The notes: generated by a model not told the origin, from the letters alone. DNA of 64,000 bases from Rhodococcoides corynebacterioides NBRC 14404 (GCF_001894765.1 NZ_BCWV01000005.1:124001-188000), one strand, 5' to 3'. Counted from the first letter of the stretch, positions 46,945-56,562 are shown. A program made the numbers and translations.

Positions 46945-47913
46945 TCACGGCTCCAGCACGATCGAGCCCGTGGTCCGACGCCCCTCGAGGTCCTCGTGGG
47001 CTCGCCGAACCTCCGCCAGCGGATACCGATTCCCCACGCGCACCGTCAGCGTGCCGTCCGCCAGTGCCTGCATGACGTTTCCGGCACGCCACTCCAGTTC
47101 GGCGCGGTCCCGGACGTGGTGGACCAGGGTGGGTCGCGTCAGGAACAGCGAGCCGCTGCGGTTGAGAACCTGCGGATCGACGGGCGGGACCGGTCCGCTG
47201 GCGGCGCCGAACAGTGCGACGGTGCCGCGTACTCGGGTGCTCGCGACGCTCGCGTCGAACGTGCTCCGACCGACGCCGTCGTAGGTCGCGGCCACACCCT
47301 CACCGCCGGTGAGGTCGCGCACGCGGGCGGCGACGTCCTCCTCGTACCGGAGGACGTGTGCGGCACCGGCTTCGCGGGAGAGGTCGGCCTTCTCGTCGGT
47401 CGAGACCGTCGTGATCGCCGTGGCCCCCTTGGCGACGACGAGCTGCGTGAGGATGAGCCCGACACCGCCCGCGCCGGCGTGGACGAGGACGGTGTCGCCG
47501 GGCTGCACGGGGTAGGTGGACTCGACGAGGTAGTGCGCCGTCATGCCCTGCAGCAGTACGGAGGCCGCCTGCGGGGCGTCCACTCCGTCCGGCACGCGGA
47601 CCGCGACGGCGGCGGGCACGACGGCGAGTTCGGCGTAGCTGCCCGGCGCGGAGGCCCAGGCCACGCGATCGCCGACCGAGAAGTCCCCGCCGACCTGCTC
47701 GCCCACCGCTTCGACGACGCCGGTGCCCTCGTCGCCCGGGACGTAGGGCAGTTCCCGCGGGTAGGTCCCGGTACGGAAGTACGTGTCGATGTAGTTGATG
47801 CCGGCGGCGTCGACGCGGACGAGCAGATCGCCCGCTCCGGGCGTCGGATCGGGCACGTCGGTGAGGTCGAGGACGTCGGGTCCGCCGGTTCGGGTCACGA
47901 GGATGGCGCGCAT
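46945..47913 (-). CDS. qor: zinc-independent quinone oxidoreductase (Qor family)
   Basis: 322 aa medium-chain reductase using NADPH. GroES-like N-terminal half (VDAAGINYIDTYFRTGTYP, YVPGDEGTGVVEAVGEQV) and Rossmann half with VLVHAGAGGVGLILTQLV. It lacks the zinc-ligand cysteines of alcohol dehydrogenases, as in zeta-crystallin/Qor. ATG 47913 starts RAILVTRTGGPDVL, the normal N-terminus. It lies between ctaB and ctaA, as in mycobacteria. Confidence 0.93.
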   Translation of the reverse strand: MRAILVTRTGGPDVLDLTDVPDPTPGAGDLLVRVDAAGINYIDTYFRTGTYPRELPYVPGDEGTGVVEAVGEQVGGDFSVGDRVAWASAPGSYAELAVVPAAVAVRVPDGVDAPQAASVLLQGMTAHYLVESTYPVQPGDTVLVHAGAGGVGLILTQLVVAKGATAITTVSTDEKADLSREAGAAHVLRYEEDVAARVRDLTGGEGVAATYDGVGRSTFDASVASTRVRGTVALFGAASGPVPPVDPQVLNRSGSLFLTRPTLVHHVRDRAELEWRAGNVMQALADGTLTVRVGNRYPLAEVRRAHEDLEGRRTTGSIVLEP

Positions 47914-48005
47914 GGGCGCAGTCTTCCATCGGCATCGGCCATCGGGTCGGATCCGGCGGAGGTTACCGGCCGGTAGCCTCCGGTCGAGGTCTTCCGACGA
48001 TCGGC

Positions 48006-48011
48006 TATCGT
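48006..48011 (+). promoter_or_regulatory. -10-like hexamer of the 48.0 kb gene
   Basis: TATCGT ends 7 bases before the ATG at 48019, again the spacing of a leaderless transcript. It lies in the 105-base divergent gap with qor. Confidence 0.5.
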
Positions 48012-48018
48012 CGCAGTC

Positions 48019-48399
48019 ATGACCTCCGAGAGCCTCGAGAACGCGCCGAAGGGCGAGTCGCCGCAGAGCACGGAAACCGCCGCGCCGCCGTCGCGCCTCC
48101 GATCGTCGATCTCGTCCTTCGTGGACGCCCACGGCGGATCGGCCACGGCGGTGCTGCAGCCGCTCGGGCGCGCCGGGGTGCGGGTCACCCTGGTCGGCGC
48201 GGACGGCATTCTCGGCGATCGGGTGGCACCGGATCTCCGCACCGCCCACGACGTGGTGGACAGCCTCGACTCGGTCACCGTGGGCGAGTGGGATCGCGAT
48301 CTCAGTTCGGTGGTGACCCCCCGCAAGGGGCACTTCGCCCAGATGGCCGGCTGGGTGGCCGGTCAGACGCGGTTCCCGAAGGCACGCAACGGCCTCTGA
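48019..48399 (+). CDS. conserved hypothetical protein (Rv1455-like position)
   Basis: 126 aa soluble protein with a disordered Ser/Pro/Glu-rich first ~30 residues and a compact C-terminal part (FVDAHGGSATAVLQPLGRAG, VRVTLVGADGILGDRVAPDL, HDVVDSLDSVTVGEWDRDL). It has no signal peptide, membrane helix or catalytic motif that I recognise. A protein of unknown function sits at the same place between qor and ctaA in M. tuberculosis. The 3' 37 bases overlap the convergent end of ctaA. Confidence 0.78.
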   Translation: MTSESLENAPKGESPQSTETAAPPSRLRSSISSFVDAHGGSATAVLQPLGRAGVRVTLVGADGILGDRVAPDLRTAHDVVDSLDSVTVGEWDRDLSSVVTPRKGHFAQMAGWVAGQTRFPKARNGL

Positions 48400-49340
48400 G
48401 CCTCGGCACCGGGAGCCTCTTCACGCTCGCGGCAGGCCGCCCACACGGCCGCCGTCGCGGCGGTGCACAGGGCGGCTCCTGCGACGTGCACGGCCACCAG
48501 GGCCGCCGGCACGTCGGTGAAGTACTGGACGATGCCCACCACGGACTGCGAGACGACGAGCGCCAGCAGGATGTGCAGTCGTCGCTTGAGCGGGGTGACC
48601 CCGGCGCGACCCACGGCGTACACGCCGAAGGTCAGGCCGACCAGCAGCGCGAGGTAGCCCACCAACAGTTCGGCGTGCAGGTGGACGAGGGTGACGATTT
48701 CCACCTCGAGGCGCGCGACATCGGCGTCCCCGGCGTGCGGTCCCGCGCCGGTGACCATCGTGCCCGCGATCAGGACACCGGACAGCACCGCCGCGGACAG
48801 GGCCGTGAGCCACCGCAACGGCGCGGGCACGGCGGCGACGGACACCGCGTCGTCCGGCTCGCCGATCTTGTGGAACAGCAGCGTGGCGAGCCACACCATG
48901 AGCATCGAGATGATCAGGTGGACGGCGACCGTCCACCACAGCAGGCCGGTGAGCACGGTGATGCCGCCGACGCCGGCCTGGAGCACGGTCCCGGCGGGCA
49001 TGAGCCAGGCGTAGGCCACGATCTCGCGTCGCCGGCGCGCACGGGTGACGGCCAGGACGATCGCGGCCGCGGTGAGGACCACCAGGAACGTGAGCATGCG
49101 GTTGCCGAACTCGACGGCCTGGTGCAGAACCGGAACCTCGGACACTCCCACGGGAGTGAAGCTGCCGGGGAAGCACTGCGGCCACGTGGGGCACCCCAGA
49201 CCGGAGCCCGTGACGCGGACGACGGCGCCGGTGACCGAGATGCCGCCCTGGGTCAGGATCACGAGGAACGCGATGATGCGCTGCGCGCGCACCGACGGGA
49301 GGGGAAGCCGGTCGACGAGGGAGAAGTAGGCGCGACGCAC
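48363..49340 (-). CDS. ctaA: heme A synthase
   Basis: Oxidises the C8 methyl of heme O to give heme A, 325 aa, eight predicted membrane helices. The first external loop has the Cys pair GCPTWPQC of CtaA, followed by the ligand-type histidine in HQAVEFGNRMLTF. Further His-containing helices are AVHLIISMLMVW, LVHLHAELLVGYL and VAVHVAGAAL. GTG start at 49340. It provides the product for cytochrome aa3 together with ctaB. Confidence 0.93.
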   Translation of the reverse strand: MRRAYFSLVDRLPLPSVRAQRIIAFLVILTQGGISVTGAVVRVTGSGLGCPTWPQCFPGSFTPVGVSEVPVLHQAVEFGNRMLTFLVVLTAAAIVLAVTRARRRREIVAYAWLMPAGTVLQAGVGGITVLTGLLWWTVAVHLIISMLMVWLATLLFHKIGEPDDAVSVAAVPAPLRWLTALSAAVLSGVLIAGTMVTGAGPHAGDADVARLEVEIVTLVHLHAELLVGYLALLVGLTFGVYAVGRAGVTPLKRRLHILLALVVSQSVVGIVQYFTDVPAALVAVHVAGAALCTAATAAVWAACREREEAPGAEAQRPLRAFGNRV

Positions 49341-49408
49341 GGAACCGATGGTAGTCGCCGAGTCCTACACGCTGTCGTTGACGGCCCGGCGCGCGCGATC
49401 CCTGCCGG

Positions 49409-50233
49409 TCAGGTGAACGAGAACTTCCGGGTGGCCCACACACCGCAGACCGCGGCCCAGATCACCAGGACGAGGATGCCGGTCGAGTCGACATGGCCGA
49501 CGACGGCTTGTTCGAGCGTCTCGGTCATCGCGCCGCTGGGAATGCAGCGGGCCAGCGTACGGACGATGCCGGGCAGGGCGTCCGTGGCGAAGACCACGCT
49601 GCCGACACCGAGCATGACGAACCAGGCGATGTTCGCGAGCGCGAGCACGATCTCCGCCCGCAGGGTGCCACCGAGCAGGAGTCCCATCGTGGCGAACGTC
49701 ACGGTGCCGAGGGCGATGACGAGCGCCCCGATGCCGAGTCCGAGCAGAGTCGGTCGCCATCCCAGCGCCGCACCGATGACGCCGAGCACGATCGACTGCA
49801 GAATCACGACCACACCGACCGCCAGCGACTTGCCGGCGATGATGCCCCACGAGGGCAGAGCGGTGGCGCCGAGCCGTTTCAACGCGCCGTAACGCCGGTC
49901 GAACCCGACGGCGATCGCCTGACCGGTGAACGCCGTGGACATGACCGCGACGGTCATGACCGCGGGCACCACGGTGTCCACCCGAACCCCGCCGAGATCA
50001 CCGAACGGCAGCAACGTCAGACCCACGAGCAGGGTCACCGGGATGAAGAGGGTGAGCAGCAGCTGCTCGCCGTTGCGGAGGAGCAACACCAGCTCGAGAC
50101 GGGTCTGGGCGGCCAGCATCGACGCGCGGGGAGCGGGGCGCGGATCGGGGGCGAAGGTGCCGGGGGCGAAGCGCTCGGCACCGCTGCCGCCGGGCAGATC
50201 GGAGGACCCGGTGGGGCCCGACATCGTGGTCAC
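49409..50233 (-). CDS. ABC-2 type exporter permease
   Basis: 274 aa with a ~45-residue polar N-terminus and six predicted transmembrane helices (for example LLLTLFIPVTLLVGLTLLPF, GVVVILQSIVLGVIGAALG). It pairs with the ATPase just upstream. A transporter at this place next to ctaA is conserved in mycobacteria (Rv1456c-Rv1458c area, by recall) and is sometimes annotated as antibiotic or daunorubicin exporter on weak grounds. Substrate is unknown; heme-related export is a guess from context. Confidence 0.88.
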   Translation of the reverse strand: MTTMSGPTGSSDLPGGSGAERFAPGTFAPDPRPAPRASMLAAQTRLELVLLLRNGEQLLLTLFIPVTLLVGLTLLPFGDLGGVRVDTVVPAVMTVAVMSTAFTGQAIAVGFDRRYGALKRLGATALPSWGIIAGKSLAVGVVVILQSIVLGVIGAALGWRPTLLGLGIGALVIALGTVTFATMGLLLGGTLRAEIVLALANIAWFVMLGVGSVVFATDALPGIVRTLARCIPSGAMTETLEQAVVGHVDSTGILVLVIWAAVCGVWATRKFSFT

Positions 50234-50273
50234 TCGTCCGCCTTCGACTTCTGTGTCTTCGACTTCTGGTTCT

Positions 50274-51230
50274 TCAACTTCTCAGTTCCCGACCGGTCAG
50301 ATCGAGAAAGACGTCCTCGAGGCTGCGTTGCTCGACCCGCAGGTCCGTCGCCAGCACGTTGATCCGCGCACACCACGAGGTGACCGTCGCGATGACCTGG
50401 GGATCGATCGTCCCCTCGAGCAGGTAGGAACCCGGTGCGGTCTCCTGCGGGTCGAAGCCCTCGGGCAACACGGTCTGCAGCAAGGTCAGGTCCAGACCCG
50501 GAGGCGCCGTGAAGCGCAGTTGTCCCTCGGCGCCGCGCCGGGTCAGTTCCGCGGGCGTTCCCGACGCCACGACCCGGCCGTGGTCGATGATCACCAGATC
50601 GTCCGCGAGGGTCTCGGCCTCGTCCATCAGGTGCGTCGTGAGGAGTACGGAGACGCCGTCGCGACGCAGGGCCCGGATCAGATCCCACACCAGCAGGCGA
50701 GCCTGCGCGTCGAGTCCGGCCGTCGGTTCGTCGAGGAACACCAGTTCCGGTCGGCCCACGAGGGCGCACGCGAGGGAGAGGCGTTGCTGCTGCCCACCGG
50801 AGAGTCGTCGATACGGAGTGCGCACCTGCTCCGTGAGGCCGAGCTGCGACATCAGCCAGGCCGGATCCAACGGGTCGGCGGAGTACGCGGCGACCAGATC
50901 GAGCATTTCGCCGGCCCTCGAGCCCGGGTAGGCGCCGCCGCCCTGCAGCATGACGCCGATGCGCGAACGCACCTCGTCCGATGCGCGCGTCGGGTCGAGC
51001 CCGAGCACGCTGACGCTGCCCTCGTCCGGCGCGAGGAAGCCCTCGCACATCTCCACGGTGGTGGTCTTGCCGGCCCCGTTGGGGCCGAGGAGGGCGAGGA
51101 CGCGTCCGCGCCCCAACGTGAAGTCGAGACCGTCGACGGCCGTGGTGGAGCCGAACCGCTTGACGACGCCGGAGACGCACACCGCGGGCGACTCGGTGGT
51201 CGCGGCGGACGGAGTGGGTCGATCGGTCAC
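50274..51230 (-). CDS. ABC exporter ATP-binding protein
   Basis: 318 aa. Walker A LLGPNGAGKTTTVEMCEGF, Q-loop VMLQGGGAYPG, signature LSGGQQQRLSLACALV, Walker B ELVFLDEPTAGLD and H-loop LLTTHLMDEAE are all intact. The C-terminal ~90 residues are the drug-exporter type accessory domain ending QRSLEDVFLDLTGREL. GTG 51230 overlaps the mptB stop by 4 bases. A 40-base gap separates it from the permease; the minus-1 frame of its end runs exactly into the permease start. Confidence 0.95.
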   Translation of the reverse strand: MTDRPTPSAATTESPAVCVSGVVKRFGSTTAVDGLDFTLGRGRVLALLGPNGAGKTTTVEMCEGFLAPDEGSVSVLGLDPTRASDEVRSRIGVMLQGGGAYPGSRAGEMLDLVAAYSADPLDPAWLMSQLGLTEQVRTPYRRLSGGQQQRLSLACALVGRPELVFLDEPTAGLDAQARLLVWDLIRALRRDGVSVLLTTHLMDEAETLADDLVIIDHGRVVASGTPAELTRRGAEGQLRFTAPPGLDLTLLQTVLPEGFDPQETAPGSYLLEGTIDPQVIATVTSWCARINVLATDLRVEQRSLEDVFLDLTGRELRS

Positions 51231-52975
51231 GAGGGTCCAGCGTAGGCGTCGGTCCGCGGGGGAGGTGTTCCTGCCCCGTCCGGCGTCGCGATGCGTGCCC
51301 GCCAGGGCAGCGACGTCCGCGTCGCCGCGTACACGACGCCCAGGGTGACCACCGTCGCCAGCGCGGCCTGGACGATCACGAACGGCTGCACCTCGCCGCC
51401 GGTGGGCATGACGATGAGCGAGACGAACGCCGAGAACGCGATCACCGGAACTCGGAACGCCGGGCGCGTGGCCCATGCCGCGAGCGGGGTGACCGCCCAG
51501 AGCAGGTACCAGGGCTGCACGACCGGGAACAGGAGGACGAGTGCGCCGATGGAGACGCCGAGTCCGCCGATCGGGTGCAGGCGCCCGAGCAGTGTCGCGA
51601 CCAGCATGCGGGCGATGACGACGGCGGCGACCGCGGACGCGATCGGTCGGGTGAGCGACAGCACGGCCGTCGTGTGGTCGCCGATGCCCAGGAGCACCCC
51701 GGCGCCACCCGTCGCGAGACCGAGCAGGGTGGGCAGGGACATCCAGCTGCGCACCGCGTTCGCCGTTCCCAGGGTGCCCAGCCACCCGAAGCCCAGGCCG
51801 CTGGCCAGACTGACCCCGACGATCACGACGAGCGCCACGACACCGAGCACGACCGCCGCGCGGACGACGTCGCGGAACCGTCCGCCCCGACGCCGGGCCA
51901 GGGCCATGCCCACGAAGCCCAGGGCGATCAACGACGGGATCTTCACCGTCGCCGACAGGGCGACGACGGCGGCGCCGGCGAGCAGGAGTGCCCGGCCGGT
52001 GCGGCGTCGTGTGACGTCGTCGAGAGCGTCGATGCCACGGAAGCACAGTTCGAGTCCGGCGAGCATGAGCCCGAGCATCAGCGCTTCGTTGTGGATGCCG
52101 GCCACCAGGTGGAAGAGCAGGAGCGGGTTGGCGGCGCCGAGCCACAGGGCGGCGACCGAGGACACACCGCACCGTGCCGCGAGGCGGGGGAGCGCCCACA
52201 CGATCAGTGCCACCCCCACCAGCGCCACCGCGCGGTGCAGGAAGATTCCGGACACGATGTCGTCGCCCGTCAGCGCGGTGATGCCGCGGCCGATCCACAG
52301 GAAGAAGGGGCCGTAGGGCGCGGGGGTCTCCCGCCAGATGTTGGGCACCGTGCGCGTGAGGACGTGGTCGACGCCGAGGGCGGCCTGGGGACCGATCGCG
52401 TAGGGGTCGAGTCCGCGGGCCGTGATCTCGCTCTGTGCGAGGTACGAGTAGACGTCCTTGCTGAACATCGGGGGTGCGACGCACAGGGGGAGGATCCAGA
52501 GAGCCAGCGTCCGGTCGAGCTGGGATCGGGACAGTCGACGCGGCGAGGTCCCACGGCCGAAGGATCCGATGGCCAGCCGGCCCAGCAGGAGCCAGGCCAC
52601 CACCACCAGGACGGTGCCGATCAGCGTGACGGTGAGGGCGGCCGGGAGGGCGCGGGCGAACAGGCCGAGGACGCGGACTCCCTGCACCGGGTTCTGCAGG
52701 ACGGGTTGAGCTCCCGCCCCGAGTGCGCCGAGCGCCATCATGCCCGCGCCGACGGCTCCGAAGCGGCGGATGCGGGTGAGGTCTCGCACCTCGGCGGCAT
52801 CGAGCGGGGGACGTTCGGGCTCGTTGTCGTGGAGGTAGGCCACTCGGTCCGTGCGGGAGGTCCCGTCCAGCCCGAGTGCTCGCCGCACGAACCGGCGTCC
52901 GTGATGCCGGGCGCGTCGGACCCGGGAGCGGTCGGCCGTCGCCTCGGCCGTCGCTCCGGCATCCTGTGCACCCAC
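51227..52975 (-). CDS. mptB: alpha-(1->6)-mannopyranosyltransferase MptB-type (GT-C)
   Basis: 582 aa polytopic membrane protein with about 13 helices. In corynebacteria and mycobacteria MptB starts the mannan core of lipomannan using polyprenyl-phosphomannose. GT-C features: an early extracytoplasmic loop with FSKDVYSYLAQSEITARGLD carrying the catalytic-type aspartate, ETPAPYGPFFLWIGRGI, and VQPWYLLWAVTPLAAW near the C-terminus. N-terminal ~70 residues are cytoplasmic. Position beside the ABC exporter and divergent from sufR matches the mycobacterial order. Supports a lipomannan-containing envelope. Confidence 0.92.
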   Translation of the reverse strand: MGAQDAGATAEATADRSRVRRARHHGRRFVRRALGLDGTSRTDRVAYLHDNEPERPPLDAAEVRDLTRIRRFGAVGAGMMALGALGAGAQPVLQNPVQGVRVLGLFARALPAALTVTLIGTVLVVVAWLLLGRLAIGSFGRGTSPRRLSRSQLDRTLALWILPLCVAPPMFSKDVYSYLAQSEITARGLDPYAIGPQAALGVDHVLTRTVPNIWRETPAPYGPFFLWIGRGITALTGDDIVSGIFLHRAVALVGVALIVWALPRLAARCGVSSVAALWLGAANPLLLFHLVAGIHNEALMLGLMLAGLELCFRGIDALDDVTRRRTGRALLLAGAAVVALSATVKIPSLIALGFVGMALARRRGGRFRDVVRAAVVLGVVALVVIVGVSLASGLGFGWLGTLGTANAVRSWMSLPTLLGLATGGAGVLLGIGDHTTAVLSLTRPIASAVAAVVIARMLVATLLGRLHPIGGLGVSIGALVLLFPVVQPWYLLWAVTPLAAWATRPAFRVPVIAFSAFVSLIVMPTGGEVQPFVIVQAALATVVTLGVVYAATRTSLPWRARIATPDGAGTPPPRTDAYAGPS

Positions 52976-53070
52976 GGTTCGGAGCGTAGGCGACCGTGCC
53001 CCCGTCGCGGGCCCCGGCTCGGGCGCGTCTACCCAGGGTGCCCTTGCTGGAACCGCTCTCCCAATTCCGT

Positions 53071-53076
53071 CACACT
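53071..53076 (+). promoter_or_regulatory. -10-like hexamer of sufR
   Basis: CACACT (one mismatch from TANNNT) ends 6 bases before the sufR GTG at 53083, predicting a leaderless message. It overlaps the left half of the SufR-type palindrome, so a bound repressor would cover the promoter and start codon together. Confidence 0.45.
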
Positions 53077-53086
53077 GGTGTTGTGA
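53072..53086 (+). promoter_or_regulatory. SufR operator (ACACT-N5-TGTGA)
   Basis: ACACT (53072-53076), five bases GGTGT, then TGTGA (53082-53086). This is an exact copy of the palindrome reported, as I recall, for SufR upstream of the M. tuberculosis suf operon. The right half contains the sufR GTG start. The natural reading is autorepression of sufR-B-D-C-S-U-T by cluster-loaded SufR, released on iron limitation, NO or oxidative damage. Confidence 0.8.
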
Positions 53087-53913
53087 AAACGACCGAACAC
53101 CGATCCGCGAGTGGCGACGCGCCGCTCGAGACCGGCGTGTCGTCGGACGGCAGCACGCGGTCCGCGGTGGTCGACCTTCTCCTCGAGGAGGGGCCGATCA
53201 GCGCCTCCGAGGTGGCATCGCGCCTGGGTATCAGTGCTGCCGGTGTCCGTCGCCACCTCGACGCCCTCGTCGAGTCCGGCGCCGCCCGGGTGTCGTCGGC
53301 CGTCGGTCCCCGCAGCCGCGGCCGCGGTCGCCCGGCCAAGATGTTCGCCCTCACCTCGCACGGTCGGTCCCGCCTGGGCCACGCGTACGACGATCTGGCG
53401 GGGGCCGCGATGCGCGAGCTCCGCGAGATCGGCGGCGACGACGCCGTCCGCGCCTTCGCGAAACGCCGAATCCTGACCATCGTGCGCGATGTCACACCGG
53501 CCGACGGATCCGCCGACTCGACGGCCGAGACAGCCGACGCGATCGCTCGGGCGCTCAGCGGGGCCGGGTTCGCGGCCTCGACGCGTCCGGTCGGTGCCGG
53601 AGTGCAGATCTGCCAGCACCATTGCCCGGTCTCGCACGTGGCCGAGGAGTTCCCGGAACTCTGCGCAGCGGAACGCGAAGCGTTCGCCGACCTGCTGGGC
53701 ACGCACGTCCAGCGCCTCGCGACCATCGCCAACGGCGATTGCGCCTGCACCACCCACGTACCGCTCGGCACGCCGACCGTCGGCCCCGACGCCCCCGACG
53801 GCGCCGACGGCAATAAGTCCGCGTCCGAGCGCGTTGCATCGGGTACCGACCTCGATCCAGCCACAGCCCAGCCCAGCCCCACCCGTGATCGCCTCCGGAA
53901 GGAGCCCGCATGA
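53083..53913 (+). CDS. sufR: SufR, iron-sulfur cluster-sensing repressor of the suf operon
   Basis: 276 aa. N-terminal winged helix ([39 protein letters not shown], ~residues 28-66), then [10 protein letters not shown] typical of this DeoR/ArsR-like family. The C-terminal sensor has cysteines at 177, 181, 194 and 222 ([20 protein letters not shown]), matching the spacing of the [4Fe-4S] ligands in M. tuberculosis SufR; Cys220 is an extra. The last ~45 residues are a disordered tail. GTG 53083 is used because the promoter and operator leave no room for an upstream start. It overlaps sufB by 4 bases. Confidence 0.95.
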   Translation: MKTTEHRSASGDAPLETGVSSDGSTRSAVVDLLLEEGPISASEVASRLGISAAGVRRHLDALVESGAARVSSAVGPRSRGRGRPAKMFALTSHGRSRLGHAYDDLAGAAMRELREIGGDDAVRAFAKRRILTIVRDVTPADGSADSTAETADAIARALSGAGFAASTRPVGAGVQICQHHCPVSHVAEEFPELCAAEREAFADLLGTHVQRLATIANGDCACTTHVPLGTPTVGPDAPDGADGNKSASERVASGTDLDPATAQPSPTRDRLRKEPA

Positions 53914-55358
53914 CCGTCACACCCGACCAGGTGACCCCTACTCCGGCCCCGCTGACCCAGGACGAGACCATCGCGTCCCTGGGTAGCTACGGGTACGGCT
54001 GGGCCGATTCCGACGTCGCCGGCGCCGCTGCGAAGCGCGGCCTGAGCGAGGCCGTGGTGCGAGATATCTCGGCCAAGAAGAGCGAGCCGGAGTGGATGCT
54101 CGAGGCGCGCCTCAAGGCGCTGCGCACCTTCGACCGCAAGCCGATGCCGAACTGGGGTTCGGACCTCGACGGCATCGACTTCGACAACATCAAGTACTTC
54201 GTGCGTTCGTCCGAGAAGCAGGCGGCCACCTGGGACGATCTGCCCGCGGACATCAAGAACACCTACGACAGGCTCGGCATCCCCGAGGCGGAGAAGCAGC
54301 GCCTGGTCTCCGGTGTCGCGGCGCAGTACGAGTCGGAGGTCGTCTACCACTCGATCCGTGCGGACCTCGAGGAGCAGGGCGTCATCTTCCTCGACACCGA
54401 CACCGGTCTTCGCGAGCACCCGGAGCTGTTCCAGGAGTACTTCGGTTCGGTCATCCCGGCCGGTGACAACAAGTTCTCCGCCCTGAACACGGCCGTGTGG
54501 TCCGGCGGATCGTTCATCTACGTCCCGCCGGGCGTCCACGTGGACATCCCGCTCCAGGCGTACTTCCGCATCAACACCGAGAACATGGGCCAGTTCGAGC
54601 GGACGCTCATCATCGTCGACGAGGGCGCCTACGTGCACTACGTCGAGGGTTGCACCGCGCCGATCTACAAGTCCGATTCGCTGCACTCGGCGGTCGTGGA
54701 GATCATCGTGAAGAAGGGCGGCCGCTGCCGCTACACGACCATCCAGAACTGGTCGAACAACGTCTACAACCTGGTGACCAAGCGCGCCAAGGCCGAGGCC
54801 GGCGCCACCATGGAGTGGATCGACGGCAACATCGGCTCCAAGGTCACCATGAAGTACCCGGCCGTGTGGATGACGGGCGAGCACGCCAAGGGCGAGGTGC
54901 TGTCCGTGGCGTTCGCCGGCGAGGGCCAGCACCAGGACACCGGCTCCAAGATGCTGCATCTCGCGCCGAACACGTCCTCGAACATCGTGAGCAAGTCCGT
55001 CGCCCGTGGCGGTGGCCGCACGTCGTACCGCGGTCTGATCCAGATCAACAAGGGCGCGCACGGGTCGAAGTCGACCGTCAAGTGCGACGCGCTGCTCGTC
55101 GACCAGATCAGCCGCAGCGACACCTACCCCTACGTCGACATCCGCGAGGACGACGTGACCATGGGCCACGAGGCCACCGTGTCGAAGGTGAGCGACGACC
55201 AGCTGTTCTACCTCATGAGCCGCGGTCTGACCGAGGACGAGGCCATGGCGATGGTGGTGCGCGGGTTCGTCGAGCCCATCGCCAAGGAGCTCCCCATGGA
55301 GTACGCCCTCGAGCTCAACCGCCTGATCGAACTGCAGATGGAGGGATCGGTCGGATGA
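53910..55358 (+). CDS. sufB: SufB, Fe-S scaffold complex subunit
   Basis: 482 aa core subunit of the SufBC2D scaffold on which clusters are assembled. Conserved blocks: [75 protein letters not shown] and [20 protein letters not shown]. The gene is a normal-length uninterrupted SufB; the intein found in M. tuberculosis SufB is absent. ATG 53910 overlaps sufR and the end overlaps sufD, both by 4 bases. Confidence 0.98.
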   Translation: MTVTPDQVTPTPAPLTQDETIASLGSYGYGWADSDVAGAAAKRGLSEAVVRDISAKKSEPEWMLEARLKALRTFDRKPMPNWGSDLDGIDFDNIKYFVRSSEKQAATWDDLPADIKNTYDRLGIPEAEKQRLVSGVAAQYESEVVYHSIRADLEEQGVIFLDTDTGLREHPELFQEYFGSVIPAGDNKFSALNTAVWSGGSFIYVPPGVHVDIPLQAYFRINTENMGQFERTLIIVDEGAYVHYVEGCTAPIYKSDSLHSAVVEIIVKKGGRCRYTTIQNWSNNVYNLVTKRAKAEAGATMEWIDGNIGSKVTMKYPAVWMTGEHAKGEVLSVAFAGEGQHQDTGSKMLHLAPNTSSNIVSKSVARGGGRTSYRGLIQINKGAHGSKSTVKCDALLVDQISRSDTYPYVDIREDDVTMGHEATVSKVSDDQLFYLMSRGLTEDEAMAMVVRGFVEPIAKELPMEYALELNRLIELQMEGSVG

Positions 55359-56527
55359 CCGTGCCGCAGACCGAAGACAAGCGCGCGATCGTCGCCAACA
55401 AGGGTGCGCAGTTCTCGTCGTACGACGTGAACGCGTTCGAGGTGCCGTCGGGTCGCGACGAGATCTGGCGCTTCACCCCGCTCCGGCGACTGCGTGGTCT
55501 CCACGACGGCTCCGCCGTGGCTACCGGCTCGGCCACGGTCACGGTGCCCGACGCTCCCGAGTCCGTGCGTGTCGAGACCGTCGGTCGTGACGACGCCCGT
55601 CTGGGCACCGCGGGTGTGCCGACGGACCGCGTCGCGGCCCAGGCCTACACGTCCTTCGTCGACGCCACCGTGGTCACCGTGGCGTCCGAGGCCGACCTCG
55701 ACGAGCCGTTGACGATCACCGTCGAAGGGCCCGGGGTCGACGCTGTCGCGTTCGGCCACGTGCAGATCCGGGTCGAGGCCTTCGCCAAGGCCACCGTGGT
55801 GCTCGAGCAGCGCGGCAGCGGAACGTACGCGGAGAACGTCGAGTTCGTGGTCGCGGACAGCGCGCACCTCACCGTGGTGGCCCTGCAGGAGTGGAACGAC
55901 GACGCCGTCCACGTCGCGTCCCATCACGTGAAGGTCGGCCGCGACGCCACCCTTCGCTACTTCTCGGTCAGCCTCGGCGGGGACCTCGTGCGGCTCACGC
56001 CGGTCGTGGAGTTCGACGGTCCCGGCGGCGACGCCGAACTGCTCGGCCTCTACTTCGCGGACGACGGCCAGCATCTCGAGCAGCGTCTGCTCGTCCACCA
56101 CAGCGCCCCGCACTGCCGGTCCAACGTGGTCTACAAGGGCGCGCTGCAGGGCGATCCGTCCTCGGCGAAGCCGGACACCCACACTGTCTGGATCGGCGAC
56201 GTCGTGATCGGCGCCGCGGCGGAGGGCACGGACACGTTCGAGCTCAACCGCAACCTCATCCTCACCGACGGAGCCCGGGCGGATTCCGTCCCGAACCTCG
56301 AGATCGAGACCGGTGAGATCGCCGGTGCCGGGCACGCGAGCGCCACCGGACGGTTCGACGACGAGCAGCTCTTCTATCTGCGTGCGCGAGGCATTCCCGA
56401 GGATCAGGCCCGCAGGTTGGTCGTGCGCGGGTTCTTCCACGAGATCATCGCCCGCATCCCCGTGGACTCGGTGCGAACCCGCTTGTCCGACGCGATCGAG
56501 GCCGAGCTCGCCCTCACCGGCGTCTGA
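55355..56527 (+). CDS. sufD: SufD, Fe-S scaffold complex subunit
   Basis: 390 aa partner of SufB, a right-handed beta-helix protein needed for iron entry into the scaffold. Family segments: [75 protein letters not shown]. The frame is open well upstream, but ATG 55355 overlaps sufB by 4 bases and gives the expected N-terminus. It ends 48 bases before sufC. Confidence 0.97.
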   Translation: MTVPQTEDKRAIVANKGAQFSSYDVNAFEVPSGRDEIWRFTPLRRLRGLHDGSAVATGSATVTVPDAPESVRVETVGRDDARLGTAGVPTDRVAAQAYTSFVDATVVTVASEADLDEPLTITVEGPGVDAVAFGHVQIRVEAFAKATVVLEQRGSGTYAENVEFVVADSAHLTVVALQEWNDDAVHVASHHVKVGRDATLRYFSVSLGGDLVRLTPVVEFDGPGGDAELLGLYFADDGQHLEQRLLVHHSAPHCRSNVVYKGALQGDPSSAKPDTHTVWIGDVVIGAAAEGTDTFELNRNLILTDGARADSVPNLEIETGEIAGAGHASATGRFDDEQLFYLRARGIPEDQARRLVVRGFFHEIIARIPVDSVRTRLSDAIEAELALTGV

Positions 56528-56562
56528 TCGCGGCCGCTCGCCCAGCATTCATTCACCCGTAG

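Noticed and set aside
53910-55358. Intein in SufB, as in M. tuberculosis
   Set aside because: SufB is 482 aa and colinear with intein-free homologues; no extra splicing-domain sequence.
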